Source of the DNA: an uncultured Candidatus Saccharibacteria bacterium
GTDB taxonomy: Bacteria; Patescibacteriota; Saccharimonadia; Saccharimonadales; Saccharimonadaceae
NCBI GenBank assembly: GCA_947087275.1
Contig: CAMUBZ010000001.1
Coordinates: 79,835 to 143,834 of the forward strand
Length of the DNA stretch: 64,000 nucleotides
Direction: 5' to 3'
A program made the position numbers and the translations under genes. A model generated the notes under the pieces. That model worked only from the letters and a program-made list of their open reading frames with translations. It was not told the DNA's origin and did not search any database. Position 1 is the stretch's first letter. Every line of letters begins with the position of its first letter. Positions 51,396 to 60,529 of this stretch are shown one piece after another.

Positions 51396-52640
51396 TTAGA
51401 ATTTAAGCTGCTCAGCAAGTTCATTGATGATGGCTTTCTCGACAGAGCTTACGGCAACCAAAGCATCGATATTGGTAGTGATGAATTCGCGCGCAATATT
51501 GACGATATCCTCTTTGGTAATCTCGCGTATTAGCATAGGTGTGCGATCATATTTTTCGAGATTACCGTTAATGAAATAGCTGTCAGCGTAATAGTCAGAG
51601 ATTTGGTTAACGGTCTGGGCACCCATTTGGTAACGACCAGTGGCATAGGACTTGGCGGCTTCGATATCTTCGTCTTTGATATTGCCATCGAGGATTTTTT
51701 GTAGTTCGCGGTGAATGAGTTTGAAGAGTTTTTCGGCACTTTCGGCGTTAACTTCACCATCAAAATCCCAAGAAGTATTGTGCCAGCCGTTGTTGAGGCT
51801 ACTACCCATACCATAAACCAGCCCATTTTTGCGGGCTTGGCCAAAGATACGGCTACTTGTTGTGCCGTTGAGGATATGGTTGAGACAGTTCATGGCATGG
51901 ACTTCGGTTGGGTTGAGCTTGCGTGATATCATCCAAGAAAAGGCGAAAGTGATATTAGTGGCATCTTTGCGACGAATAAGTACGGGTGCGGATGAATGCA
52001 ACTCGTCATTAGGGATAGCAAAGCGCTCGCCCGGCTTGAGCCCCCAATTGTTAAGGGCTTTGATAATCTTGTGTTTGCGATGACGCAGGTTGCCAGCAAT
52101 AATAAAACGCATGTTGTGTGCGGTATGAGTGCGACGATAATGTTCGCGGATGTCTTTGAGTTCAATATTAGCAATCGTTTTGAGACGTTCGGATAGAACT
52201 GGAACTTGTTCGCCCATGATTTGTTGCAGTCTCGGCCACAATAAGCGGCCATAATCATTCATGTAACCAGTAAGCTCGGCTTTGACGTTGCCTTTTTCGC
52301 TTTGGAGTTCTTCGGCGTTGAATTTGGGCTGAGTGATAGCAACTTGCTGTAAGTCCAAAATACGTTCCCACTCAAAATCGGCGCATTCACTTTCGTAACA
52401 GACCGAGAAATCCGAAGTCCAAGCATTGTGGTAGGCACCGTTTTTGGTGAAGTCGGCTTCAAAGGCTTGCTCAGAGTTATACTTGGCGTTAGCACCAAAA
52501 GCTAGATGCTCGACGATGTGAGCAATTTCATAAACTTCGGGACTTTTGGCATAGCGCATGCCGGCGCGGAACTGGAATTTGGTGTTCATTACACTAGCGT
52601 CGGGGACGTCAATCAGTAGCCCTTTTGCGCCTGAAGCCAA
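51396..52640 (-). CDS. M16 family zinc peptidase
   Basis: A protein of about 414 residues with the inverted zinc motif HIVEHLAFG (HxxEH, about 42-46), the downstream Glu in ELQSEKGNVKAEL and the second lobe with GLVYGMGSSLNNG. It belongs to the processing-protease/pitrilysin family. The N-terminus is uncertain: the only usable start is TTG 52640, while the frame stays open back into the secA stop region and similarity seems to begin a few residues earlier. A rare start codon may be used. Confidence 0.85.
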   Translation of the reverse strand: MASGAKGLLIDVPDASVMNTKFQFRAGMRYAKSPEVYEIAHIVEHLAFGANAKYNSEQAFEADFTKNGAYHNAWTSDFSVCYESECADFEWERILDLQQVAITQPKFNAEELQSEKGNVKAELTGYMNDYGRLLWPRLQQIMGEQVPVLSERLKTIANIELKDIREHYRRTHTAHNMRFIIAGNLRHRKHKIIKALNNWGLKPGERFAIPNDELHSSAPVLIRRKDATNITFAFSWMISRKLNPTEVHAMNCLNHILNGTTSSRIFGQARKNGLVYGMGSSLNNGWHNTSWDFDGEVNAESAEKLFKLIHRELQKILDGNIKDEDIEAAKSYATGRYQMGAQTVNQISDYYADSYFINGNLEKYDRTPMLIREITKEDIVNIAREFITTNIDALVAVSSVEKAIINELAEQLKF

Positions 52641-52663
52641 AACGATTTCTTCGGCGGAGTGTT

Positions 52664-55411
52664 TTATCGCTGTTTCCCTTTCTTCTTGTTTTGGCGTTGC
52701 TTCTTTTTATTCTTGCGCGCAACATTGCGCTTCCGATTAGCGTTTCCAGTGATATTAGTAGCGGCTTTTTCGACACCGTCTTTAAACTCTTTGTCGAGAT
52801 TCTTTTCGCCAGCAGAAACTTCGTTGACGCCCTTTTCGGTGGCGGTTTCAGCCATCTTGGTAAGCTCGGTATCATATTCTTCGCCATCAGTGACGCCTTC
52901 AGAATGGGCTTCTTGTGGCGTAATAGTGAGCAGGATGCGCAAAACTTCTTCGCGAAGGTTCTTCTCTAATCCATCAAAGAGTTTTTGTGATTCGCTGCGA
53001 TATTCTACTAATGGATCACGTTGGCCAATACTGCGCCAGTGGATACCTTCCCGAAGGTGCTGCATGTTTTCGAGATGTTGCATCCAGAGCATATCGAGCA
53101 CTTTGAGATAAACTTCGCGTTCGATTTTGCGCATGACTTCTGGTGTAAACTTTTCTTCTTGTGCGGCGTATTGACGTTCAAGTTCGGCAAGTGCTGCCTT
53201 AAAGCGGTCTTGCTCTTTGCGCATCTTACCGATTTTGTCGATTAGCTCTGGGTCAAAGTCAAAGACGGCAGCAAATTCTTCGTTGAATTTCTTATTGACA
53301 CGAGCGCTGTCTTTGGTTAAATCCTCGATTGCGGTCTTCATCAAGCGCTTGATTTCGTCATGAATGTCGGCACCGTCCAAAATTTTGCGGCGCATGCCAT
53401 AGACAACTTTGCGGTGACGGTTGATGACGTTGTCGTATTGCACCACGTTTTTGCGGGAGTCGAAGTTAAAGCCTTCGATGCGCTTTTGGGCAGATTCCAA
53501 AGTTTTGGTAATCATGCGGTTTTGCAAAGGTGCGTCTGGGCCCTCAATTGATTCGAGATGTGACATCAGCATAGCAATTCGGTCGCCTTGGAAGATACGC
53601 ATCAGGTCATCTTCACAGCTGACGAAGAATTGAGTGGTGCCAGGATCGCCTTGACGGCCGCCACGGCCACGTAACTGGTTATCGACGCGGCGACTATCGT
53701 GGCGTTCAGAACCAATTACGACGAGGCCGCCTAATTCTTTGACGCCTTCACCTAATTTAATGTCGGTACCACGACCAGCCAAGTTGGTAGCCAGGGTGAC
53801 AGCGCCCTTTTCACCGGCTTTGGCGATGATAGCAGCTTCACGCTCGTTGTTTTTGGCGTTGAGTAATTCGTATTTGATACCTTGACTATCAAGATATTTG
53901 GCAATTAATTCGTTCTTAGCAATGCTAGCCGAACCGACCAAAACTGGTTGTCCGCGGTCGTGGTATTTTTTGATCTCGGCGGCAATAGCTTTGAGTTTGG
54001 CGGCTTCGGTACGATAGATGAGGTCATCTTTGTCGATGCGTTGGATGGGCTTGTTGGGCGGAATTTGAATGACGTCCAAAGCGTAAATTTGTTGGAATTC
54101 TTCGGCCTCGGTGAAGGCGGTACCGGTCATGCCGGACAGTTTGTTGTAGAGGCGGAAGAAGTTCTGGAATGAGACAGTGGCTAAGGTCATAGATTCTTGC
54201 TTAACGGCGACACCCTCCTTAGCCTCGATGGCTTGGTGGAGGCCCTCGTTGTAGCGACGGCCTTGCATCAGCCTACCGGTATGCTCATCAACGATTACGA
54301 CATCGCCGCTATTAGTGACAACGTAATCCTTGTCGCGTTGAAATACAACTTGGGCGCGCAGGGCTTGCTCCAGATGATAGACGAGGCGTGTGTGTTTGGT
54401 GGAATAAAGATTCTTCACGCCAAGTAGCTCTTGGACTTTTTCGACACCTTTGTCGGTCAGGGTGACACTACGGCGTTTCTCGTCAAAGACATAGTCTTCC
54501 GGAGTGAGCTGCGTGGTGACTTTGGCAAATTGGTAATAAGCATCGGGGTTGTCGCCAGCTGGAGCGGAGATAATGAGTGGTGTGCGGGCTTCGTCGATTA
54601 AAATTGAGTCAACCTCGTCAACGATAGCGAAGTTGAGTCCGCGTTGGCGGAGGTATTGTGGCTCACTAACCATGTTGTCGCGCAGATAATCAAAACCAAA
54701 TTCGTTATTAGTGCCGTAAGTAACGTCGGCGGCATAGGCTTCTTTGCGGGTTGCGGGTTTGAGGTGGCGGAAACGCTCGTCTTCGTGCTCTTCGTTTTCG
54801 TATTCTGGGTCATAGACATAAGATGCTTGGTTGATAATTACGCCGACACTAATGCCGAGGAAGTGATAGACTGGAGCATTCCATCCGGCGTCACGTTGCG
54901 CCAAGTAGTCGTTGACCGTGACAATATGAACACCTTTGCCAGTTAGTGCATTGAGATAGGCAGGCAACATTGCAACTAAGGTTTTACCTTCACCGGTTTT
55001 CATTTCGGCAACACAGCCTTCATGCAAAACCATACCGCCGATTAACTGTACGTCGTATGGGCGCATACCGAGTTTACGCTTGGCGGCTTCGCGAGCCACC
55101 GCGAAAGCATCAGCGAGAATTCCATCAAGCGCCTTTTGGTTGGCATTGGCACCAATTTTTTCCTTGAAAATTGCAGTTTGTCCAGCGAGTTCTTCATCCG
55201 ACATAGCCTCATATTTTGGCTCGAGTTTGCCGATTTCGAGGGCTTTTTTGTACAGACGCTTCAAAATCTTTTTCTGCGCATCACCAAAAACGCTCTGCAA
55301 AAACTTAGTAAGAGCAGTACGATCAGCCAACTTATCGGTTGGTTTCTTTTCTTTGGGGGTTTTGACAGATTTGTGCGCAGTCTGCAACAATTTTTTGCCC
55401 TGTTCGGCCAT
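52664..55411 (-). CDS. secA: Preprotein translocase subunit SecA
   Basis: A 915-residue ATPase motor of Sec export. Walker A MKTGEGKTLVAML (about 113-125), DEAD region AIVDEVDSILIDEARTPLII, and GRGGRQGDPGTTQFFVSCED of the helicase core. The C-terminus is Lys/Asn/Arg-rich and lacks the usual CxCxSGxxxxxCH zinc tail, as in some other lineages. CAGGAG before the ATG, and TATAAT (55447-55452, minus strand) gives it its own promoter after hpf. Confidence 0.97.
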   Translation of the reverse strand: MAEQGKKLLQTAHKSVKTPKEKKPTDKLADRTALTKFLQSVFGDAQKKILKRLYKKALEIGKLEPKYEAMSDEELAGQTAIFKEKIGANANQKALDGILADAFAVAREAAKRKLGMRPYDVQLIGGMVLHEGCVAEMKTGEGKTLVAMLPAYLNALTGKGVHIVTVNDYLAQRDAGWNAPVYHFLGISVGVIINQASYVYDPEYENEEHEDERFRHLKPATRKEAYAADVTYGTNNEFGFDYLRDNMVSEPQYLRQRGLNFAIVDEVDSILIDEARTPLIISAPAGDNPDAYYQFAKVTTQLTPEDYVFDEKRRSVTLTDKGVEKVQELLGVKNLYSTKHTRLVYHLEQALRAQVVFQRDKDYVVTNSGDVVIVDEHTGRLMQGRRYNEGLHQAIEAKEGVAVKQESMTLATVSFQNFFRLYNKLSGMTGTAFTEAEEFQQIYALDVIQIPPNKPIQRIDKDDLIYRTEAAKLKAIAAEIKKYHDRGQPVLVGSASIAKNELIAKYLDSQGIKYELLNAKNNEREAAIIAKAGEKGAVTLATNLAGRGTDIKLGEGVKELGGLVVIGSERHDSRRVDNQLRGRGGRQGDPGTTQFFVSCEDDLMRIFQGDRIAMLMSHLESIEGPDAPLQNRMITKTLESAQKRIEGFNFDSRKNVVQYDNVINRHRKVVYGMRRKILDGADIHDEIKRLMKTAIEDLTKDSARVNKKFNEEFAAVFDFDPELIDKIGKMRKEQDRFKAALAELERQYAAQEEKFTPEVMRKIEREVYLKVLDMLWMQHLENMQHLREGIHWRSIGQRDPLVEYRSESQKLFDGLEKNLREEVLRILLTITPQEAHSEGVTDGEEYDTELTKMAETATEKGVNEVSAGEKNLDKEFKDGVEKAATNITGNANRKRNVARKNKKKQRQNKKKGKQR

Positions 55412-55453
55412 ATGAATCTCCTGGATTTCTAGAATTACTCTAATAATTATACT

Positions 55454-55816
55454 CTAGGCACGCTTGATAAACAAGTTCTTGAGGCCTTTTTTGGTGAGGT
55501 GTGGGGTGGCTTCAAGTTTGAAACGACGGATTTGGCCTTTGAGTTTGGCTTCGATAATATCGATGCCAGCAAAAACGTTTGAGCATTCGTCTTTGGCAGT
55601 GATGACTTTGCCGCCAGGAATCTCCATCGCAACAGAGATCTCGTATTTGTTATTGTGTGCGCGATCAACTTCGCTGACGACGATTTTGGCGACGATATCT
55701 TTTTTGCTACCTCGAGGCAAGAAACGATCTAGTTTGCCAATGCGCTTGATAGCGTATTTTTTAAAACTATCTGAGACTTTGTAGTTGTGACCACTGAGAT
55801 CGATCTTGTCTATCAC
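55454..55816 (-). CDS. hpf: Ribosome hibernation promoting factor, short form
   Basis: A 120-residue HPF/RaiA protein that silences idle ribosomes: KYAIKRIGKLDRFLPRG, VAKIVVSEVDRAHNNKYEIS, DMYAGIDII-like FAGIDIIEAKLKGQI. It lacks the C-terminal dimerisation domain of long HPF. Start is GTG 55816 with a strong GAGGAGGT five bases upstream. Follows ybaB and precedes secA. Confidence 0.92.
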   Translation of the reverse strand: MIDKIDLSGHNYKVSDSFKKYAIKRIGKLDRFLPRGSKKDIVAKIVVSEVDRAHNNKYEISVAMEIPGGKVITAKDECSNVFAGIDIIEAKLKGQIRRFKLEATPHLTKKGLKNLFIKRA

Positions 55817-55827
55817 GGTACCTCCTC

Positions 55828-56124
55828 TTATAAACCTAGATTACTTAAATTACCCATTAGGGGCTTCATTTTGTCGGTAGCAATTTCTTGTGCCTTGGCG
55901 TAGCCGTCACGCATACAATCTTCAATCCAGTGCTCAAGTTCTTCAATGTCGTCCAAATCAATTTTTTCAGGGTCGATTTTGACGCTCTTGATTTTGAGTT
56001 CGCCGGTAATTTGTACGGTGACGGCACCGTCGCCAGCTTCAACCTCAACAATTTCGTTCTTGAGCGATTTTTGTGCTTTACGTAACTGATTAAGAACCTT
56101 CATTTGGTCCATAGTTGCACCCAT
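55828..56124 (-). CDS. YbaB/EbfC family nucleoid-associated protein
   Basis: A 98-residue DNA-binding protein: MDQMKVLNQLRKAQKSLKNE, then VEVEAGDGAVTVQITGELKI and a C-terminal helix with DCMRDGYAKAQEIA. The partner gene recR, often adjacent, is not here. Start ATG 56124 has AAAGGAG six bases upstream and overlaps the end of the upstream membrane gene region. Confidence 0.9.
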   Translation of the reverse strand: MGATMDQMKVLNQLRKAQKSLKNEIVEVEAGDGAVTVQITGELKIKSVKIDPEKIDLDDIEELEHWIEDCMRDGYAKAQEIATDKMKPLMGNLSNLGL

Positions 56125-57591
56125 TTATAACTCCTTTTCATCCTGTACGGTATTATATATGTATATTCTATCAGAATTATGTGATTTTGGCGAGGTGATT
56201 ATGCGTGTAATTTCGCCGGGGATATCGTCGTGGTGACTAAGGGTGGCAAATTGCTTTGGCAGCTCATTGACGTCCTCTGGTAAACTATTAACTACATGGT
56301 AGACACCCTGTGCATCCATGATAGCGTAGAAATTGTAGGCGATTTCGTCGTCGAGAACGTAAAGTGTGGTGTTCTCGGTAAGGTTTTGCATCATAAGGTG
56401 AATGTCGTCATTGAATTTGTCGGCGACCATTGGTACGTAGCGGTAGCCAAAGAGGAAGTGATTAATTCCGCCAATGATCATAATGCCAAGGAAGAGCCCA
56501 ATTGGGAAAATCGCCGAAATGCGGGCATAAGGATTGTCTGGAAAAAGGTCATACCATTTGGCTAGGACATAGCGCAGGCCATGAGCGATGAGGATGGCCA
56601 TAGGGAGTAGGATGAGAATGGCGGATTCAGGGTTGAGCCCAGATAAAATTATGGTAAAGACAATGAGGCAGGTGGCAATCGAGTTGCGTGAGGCAAAGAA
56701 ACCTTTGGTGGTAGAGAGAAGACCGATGACGGCCAGCGCAACTGAGGCCAACCCGATGAATGGGGATAGAAAAGAACTGTCAAGTGCCGTATTCCAAGCG
56801 AAGAAAGGTAGGAAGGCGGTTTGAATATTGGCGAGGAATTGTTCAAAGGGGAAATTTGGTGCCAAAAGGATTTCGGCGATAATTGGAGGATTGATGAAGG
56901 CGGCCATGACGAGGGCGGCTACGCCCATGATGATAATAAAGACGGTGAGCACAAGAGGAATGATGGGGAGGTTTTTGATGGTGAAGCGGAGATGGGGGTG
57001 CAGAAACGCAAACAGGACAATAAATAAGGCCAAATAAATCAGGTGCGGGGTAAAAATTGAAGCCAAGAGCGCAAAGGCAAAGGCGAAACAGTAGAGAGGT
57101 TTGGGTTTGGTGACGCCTTGGATTTTGGAACCTAGCCACAAGAGCAAGGCAGGCCAAAAGACTAACATAATGAGTGGTGTGCCAGAGCCGGCCAGATAGA
57201 GGAATGAAGCCGAAAGTACGGCCAGGATTGAGGCTAGCAACGCGACATTGTTTTTGAACCAGCGGTTGAGTAAGAGTATTAGGAGACAACCAAGCAATGC
57301 GCCAATGATAATACTAGGTAATTTGACTGAATAAACGGTGAGCCCAAAAGTCATAATAGAGAGTTTTTGCAGAGCGCGGTAAGGCAAATCAACAATATCG
57401 CCACGAAAAACTGAGTCAAATTCTAGAGCATAGGACTGCGCAGCGGATTCCATCTCGAGCTCAGATAACCCGCCTGGTGAGAGCAAAGGAAGGCCAAAAA
57501 GCAGGCCGATATAAGCGGTGCCGAGCACAATAAAGCCAATAACAAAACGATGGCGATAAAGGAAGAGTTTGGAAATAACGAGTTTCTTCAC
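56125..57591 (-). CDS. Multi-pass membrane glycosyltransferase, ArnT/GT39-like
   Basis: A 488-residue membrane protein with about eleven helices and an early acidic loop (GLSELEMESAAQSYALEFDS) resembling the catalytic first loop of polyprenyl-phosphate-dependent GT-C glycosyltransferases. The C-terminal extracellular part is about 100 residues. Likely adds sugars to surface polymers. Starts at GTG 57591 with TATAAT exactly six bases upstream. Family level only. Confidence 0.75.
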   Translation of the reverse strand: MKKLVISKLFLYRHRFVIGFIVLGTAYIGLLFGLPLLSPGGLSELEMESAAQSYALEFDSVFRGDIVDLPYRALQKLSIMTFGLTVYSVKLPSIIIGALLGCLLILLLNRWFKNNVALLASILAVLSASFLYLAGSGTPLIMLVFWPALLLWLGSKIQGVTKPKPLYCFAFAFALLASIFTPHLIYLALFIVLFAFLHPHLRFTIKNLPIIPLVLTVFIIIMGVAALVMAAFINPPIIAEILLAPNFPFEQFLANIQTAFLPFFAWNTALDSSFLSPFIGLASVALAVIGLLSTTKGFFASRNSIATCLIVFTIILSGLNPESAILILLPMAILIAHGLRYVLAKWYDLFPDNPYARISAIFPIGLFLGIMIIGGINHFLFGYRYVPMVADKFNDDIHLMMQNLTENTTLYVLDDEIAYNFYAIMDAQGVYHVVNSLPEDVNELPKQFATLSHHDDIPGEITRIITSPKSHNSDRIYIYNTVQDEKEL

Positions 57592-57607
57592 ATAAGTATT
57601 ATAGCAC

Positions 57608-58972
57608 TTATTCGTGCTCTTTGTCTAGAGACATAAAGCGCAAGAGTTCTGGATGGAAGTAAAGTTCAATTTTGCCGACTGGCCCATGGCGGTGCTTGGC
57701 GAGGATGAGTTCGGTGATGTTGGTGGGGACAAAATCATCGTTATTCTGTTTGTAATAATCGGGACGGTGCAAGAACATCACGAGGTCGGCGTCCTGCTCA
57801 ATGGAACCAGATTCACGAAGGTCGGAGAGCACTGGGCGGGGATCGTCACGGCCGGTGACGCCACGAGAAAGCTGTGCCAAGGCAACGACGGGGATTTCTA
57901 GTTCCCTGGCCATAGTCTTGAGGCCGCGGGAGATTTCGGTAACCTCTTGGACGCGGTTACCAGCATAACGGTCGGAACCTTGTAAAAGTTGCAAGTAGTC
58001 CACAATCACCATGCTGATGTTGTGGTCGTGGGCAGCGCGGCGGGCTTTGTTGCGCAGTTCAAGGATGGTCATAGAGCTGGTGTCGTCGATATATAGTGGG
58101 ACTTCATTCATGTCGCCCAGGGCGTCGCCGATTTTAGCAAAGTCATCGTCAGTGACGTTGCCGGTACGGATTTTCCAGTTGTCAATGCCGGAAATATCAG
58201 AAATCATACGGTCGACGATTTCTTGATTGGCCATCTCCATCGAGAAGAAGAGGACGCCACTTTGGGTGCCATTGCGGGTGGCGACGTTGTAGGCTAAGTT
58301 TTGGGCGAAAGTAGTTTTACCCATGGCCGGGCGCGCGCCGATGATGATGAGATCGCCTTTTTGGAAGCCGGCGGTTTTGTTGTCGAGGTCGCGGAAGCCG
58401 GTTTTGAGTCCGCGCAGAGCGCCTTTGTTACGGTGCAGTTCTTCAATACGGTCATAGGCATCGACGAGGAGGTCTTCAAGGGCGACATATTCGGACTTGA
58501 CGGTTTTGTCAGAAACTTCAAAGAGGTTTTTTTCGGCCTTGCCCACCAAATCTTCGATTTTGGTGCCGTTATCATAGGCGGCAGAAGCAATGTCGGTGCC
58601 GGCGCGGATGAGGCGGCGGCGCAAGGCGGCTTGTGCGACCAAATCAGCATAGGCATCCACATGCGAAGCAGTTGGCACGAAGTTGGTGAGTTCGGTGAGA
58701 TAGGGTGCGCCACCGATGTTTTTGATGGTGCCTTGGGCTTTGAGTTCGGCGGTGAGGGTCATGAGGTCGATCGGGCGGTGATGCTCGTAGAGAGACGTCA
58801 TGCCCTTAAAAACGTCGATATGGCGGGGATCATAAAAATCTTCGGCCTTGAGGATTTCGAGGACATTGGGAAAGGCTGCATCCGACAACAAAAGCGCTCC
58901 GAGCAAGGATTTCTCGGCCTCTAAATCTTGCGGCGGAACGCGTCCACCATCTTGCGCATGGGATGCCTCCAC
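57608..58972 (-). CDS. dnaB: Replicative DNA helicase DnaB
   Basis: A 454-residue hexameric helicase. N-terminal domain VPPQDLEAEKSLLGALLLSD (about 13-32), RecA core with Walker A GARPAMGKTTFAQNLAYN (about 205-222), Walker B region ISMVIVDYLQLLQG and arginine-finger loop KHRHGPVG. Start GTG 58972 with GGAGG five bases upstream. Standard length. Neighbour of dnaX. Confidence 0.97.
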   Translation of the reverse strand: MEASHAQDGGRVPPQDLEAEKSLLGALLLSDAAFPNVLEILKAEDFYDPRHIDVFKGMTSLYEHHRPIDLMTLTAELKAQGTIKNIGGAPYLTELTNFVPTASHVDAYADLVAQAALRRRLIRAGTDIASAAYDNGTKIEDLVGKAEKNLFEVSDKTVKSEYVALEDLLVDAYDRIEELHRNKGALRGLKTGFRDLDNKTAGFQKGDLIIIGARPAMGKTTFAQNLAYNVATRNGTQSGVLFFSMEMANQEIVDRMISDISGIDNWKIRTGNVTDDDFAKIGDALGDMNEVPLYIDDTSSMTILELRNKARRAAHDHNISMVIVDYLQLLQGSDRYAGNRVQEVTEISRGLKTMARELEIPVVALAQLSRGVTGRDDPRPVLSDLRESGSIEQDADLVMFLHRPDYYKQNNDDFVPTNITELILAKHRHGPVGKIELYFHPELLRFMSLDKEHE

Positions 58973-59002
58973 AATACCTCCTTCTCTTGAGGTGTGCCCA
59001 CT

Positions 59003-60529
59003 TTAGAAGGGTAAATCTCCTTTCACCTCTTGTACTCCTCCCATTATAGCAGAAATTTGGGAAATTTGGCTATCTTCGGGCAGGGCGCGCTCACCGGGCT
59101 CATGAATGAGGAGTGCGGCACCGCCAAGATATTGCGCCATAATCTGGCGATTCCCTGGTTTGTCGAGGATACTTTTGGTGAATTTTTTATCGGGGTAGAG
59201 GTGCAGGGTGCTACCGTCGTATTCGTGCTCCACCTTGCAGAGTTGGTTATAAATGGCGTCGTTGACTTGATGCACGGAGTTGATGAAGCCGTCCCAGTCG
59301 AAACTTTGGGGGGTTACGCTGGCAGTTTTGGCTGTGGTTTGGGGTGTTTCTGCAGGGGTGTTAGCGGGAGCGGAATGGCTCTCAGTGGCCACAGGAGCCG
59401 TTTCTAGGGGTTTTACCCCCGGATCTGGGTCTGATGGCGCTATGGATTTAGGAGTGGTTTCTGGGGGCTCTGCGGACATAACAGGGGTGGTAGTAGCGGG
59501 TGCAGAATGAGTTTGAGGGGCAGAAATGGGCCGTTTGGGCGCTTCTGAAGCGTCAAAATTGCCGAGCAGCGCTAGGAGCAGCTTAGCCTCTGGGAAAGGT
59601 GGCTGAACGTCGGGCAGATGGGTTAACAGGGGCAAAATTGCTGGATTAGGTGTTGCTACGATGCTAGAGATGAGTTCGCTGGCGATCGTTTCGGGCTTGA
59701 GGCCAGAATTGAGCAAATCTTGCAAAAGTTGATGAATTTGGCTAGAATTCCCTGTGGCATAGGCCTCTAATAGTCCAGAAATTGCTTGTTCTTCGGGGAG
59801 GCCCAGGGCCTGATTTAGGAGTTCGGCGGTGATTTCGCTTTTACCGTCTGATAGGCTAGCAATTTGGTCGAGCAGACTGAGTGAGTCGCGGAATGACCCA
59901 CCGCCACGACGCACCACGATCTTGAGGGCATCGTCACTGATTTTGATATTTTCGGTGTCAGCAATTTTGCGCAGGTGAGTTTGCATGACCTCTGGAGTGG
60001 CAAGTTTGAAGGTATGTACCTGGGTACGGGAGGAGATGGTGATAGGTACCTTGTAGGCGTCGGTGGTGGCCATGATAAAAATCACGTGTTCGGGCGGCTC
60101 TTCGAGGGTCTTGAGTAAGGCGTTTGAGGCGGATTTGGTGAGCATGTGGACTTCGTCGATGATGTAGACTTTGTATTTGCCTTTCGTTGGCGCAATGATC
60201 GCCTTTTCCCGCAGCTCGCGGATATTGTCGACGCCAGTATTGGAAGCAGCGTCGATTTCGATGATGTCGAGGTAACTGTCTTCGACTTGATAATCAAAAC
60301 CATTGACGGCGTGCGCAAAAATGCGCGCCACCGAGGTTTTGCCGGTGCCACGCGGGCCGATAAAGAGATAAGCGTGCGCAATTTTGCCTTGCTTCAAGGA
60401 ATTACTGAGGACAGAGGTGATTTGCTCCTGCCCAACGACATCCTCAAGCCGGGTAGGCCGATATTTACGATACAACACTTTGGGCTGGGCGATAGCCTCA
60501 GCACCAGTTGCAGTATTTTTGGTGGCCAT
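59003..60529 (-). CDS. dnaX: DNA polymerase III subunit gamma/tau without zinc module
   Basis: A 508-residue clamp-loader ATPase. Walker A GPRGTGKTSVARIFA (about 54-68), Walker B VYIIDEVHML, sensor/SRC region TISSRTQVHTF. Between the first helix and SYLDIIEIDAASNTG the usual four-Cys zinc module (about 15-20 residues) is missing; the segment reads HAVNGFDYQVEDSYLD. The C-terminal third is Pro/Thr/Ala-rich (about 340-410), followed by a short tau-like domain. The stop of the upstream gene overlaps its start region. Confidence 0.94.
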   Translation of the reverse strand: MATKNTATGAEAIAQPKVLYRKYRPTRLEDVVGQEQITSVLSNSLKQGKIAHAYLFIGPRGTGKTSVARIFAHAVNGFDYQVEDSYLDIIEIDAASNTGVDNIRELREKAIIAPTKGKYKVYIIDEVHMLTKSASNALLKTLEEPPEHVIFIMATTDAYKVPITISSRTQVHTFKLATPEVMQTHLRKIADTENIKISDDALKIVVRRGGGSFRDSLSLLDQIASLSDGKSEITAELLNQALGLPEEQAISGLLEAYATGNSSQIHQLLQDLLNSGLKPETIASELISSIVATPNPAILPLLTHLPDVQPPFPEAKLLLALLGNFDASEAPKRPISAPQTHSAPATTTPVMSAEPPETTPKSIAPSDPDPGVKPLETAPVATESHSAPANTPAETPQTTAKTASVTPQSFDWDGFINSVHQVNDAIYNQLCKVEHEYDGSTLHLYPDKKFTKSILDKPGNRQIMAQYLGGAALLIHEPGERALPEDSQISQISAIMGGVQEVKGDLPF

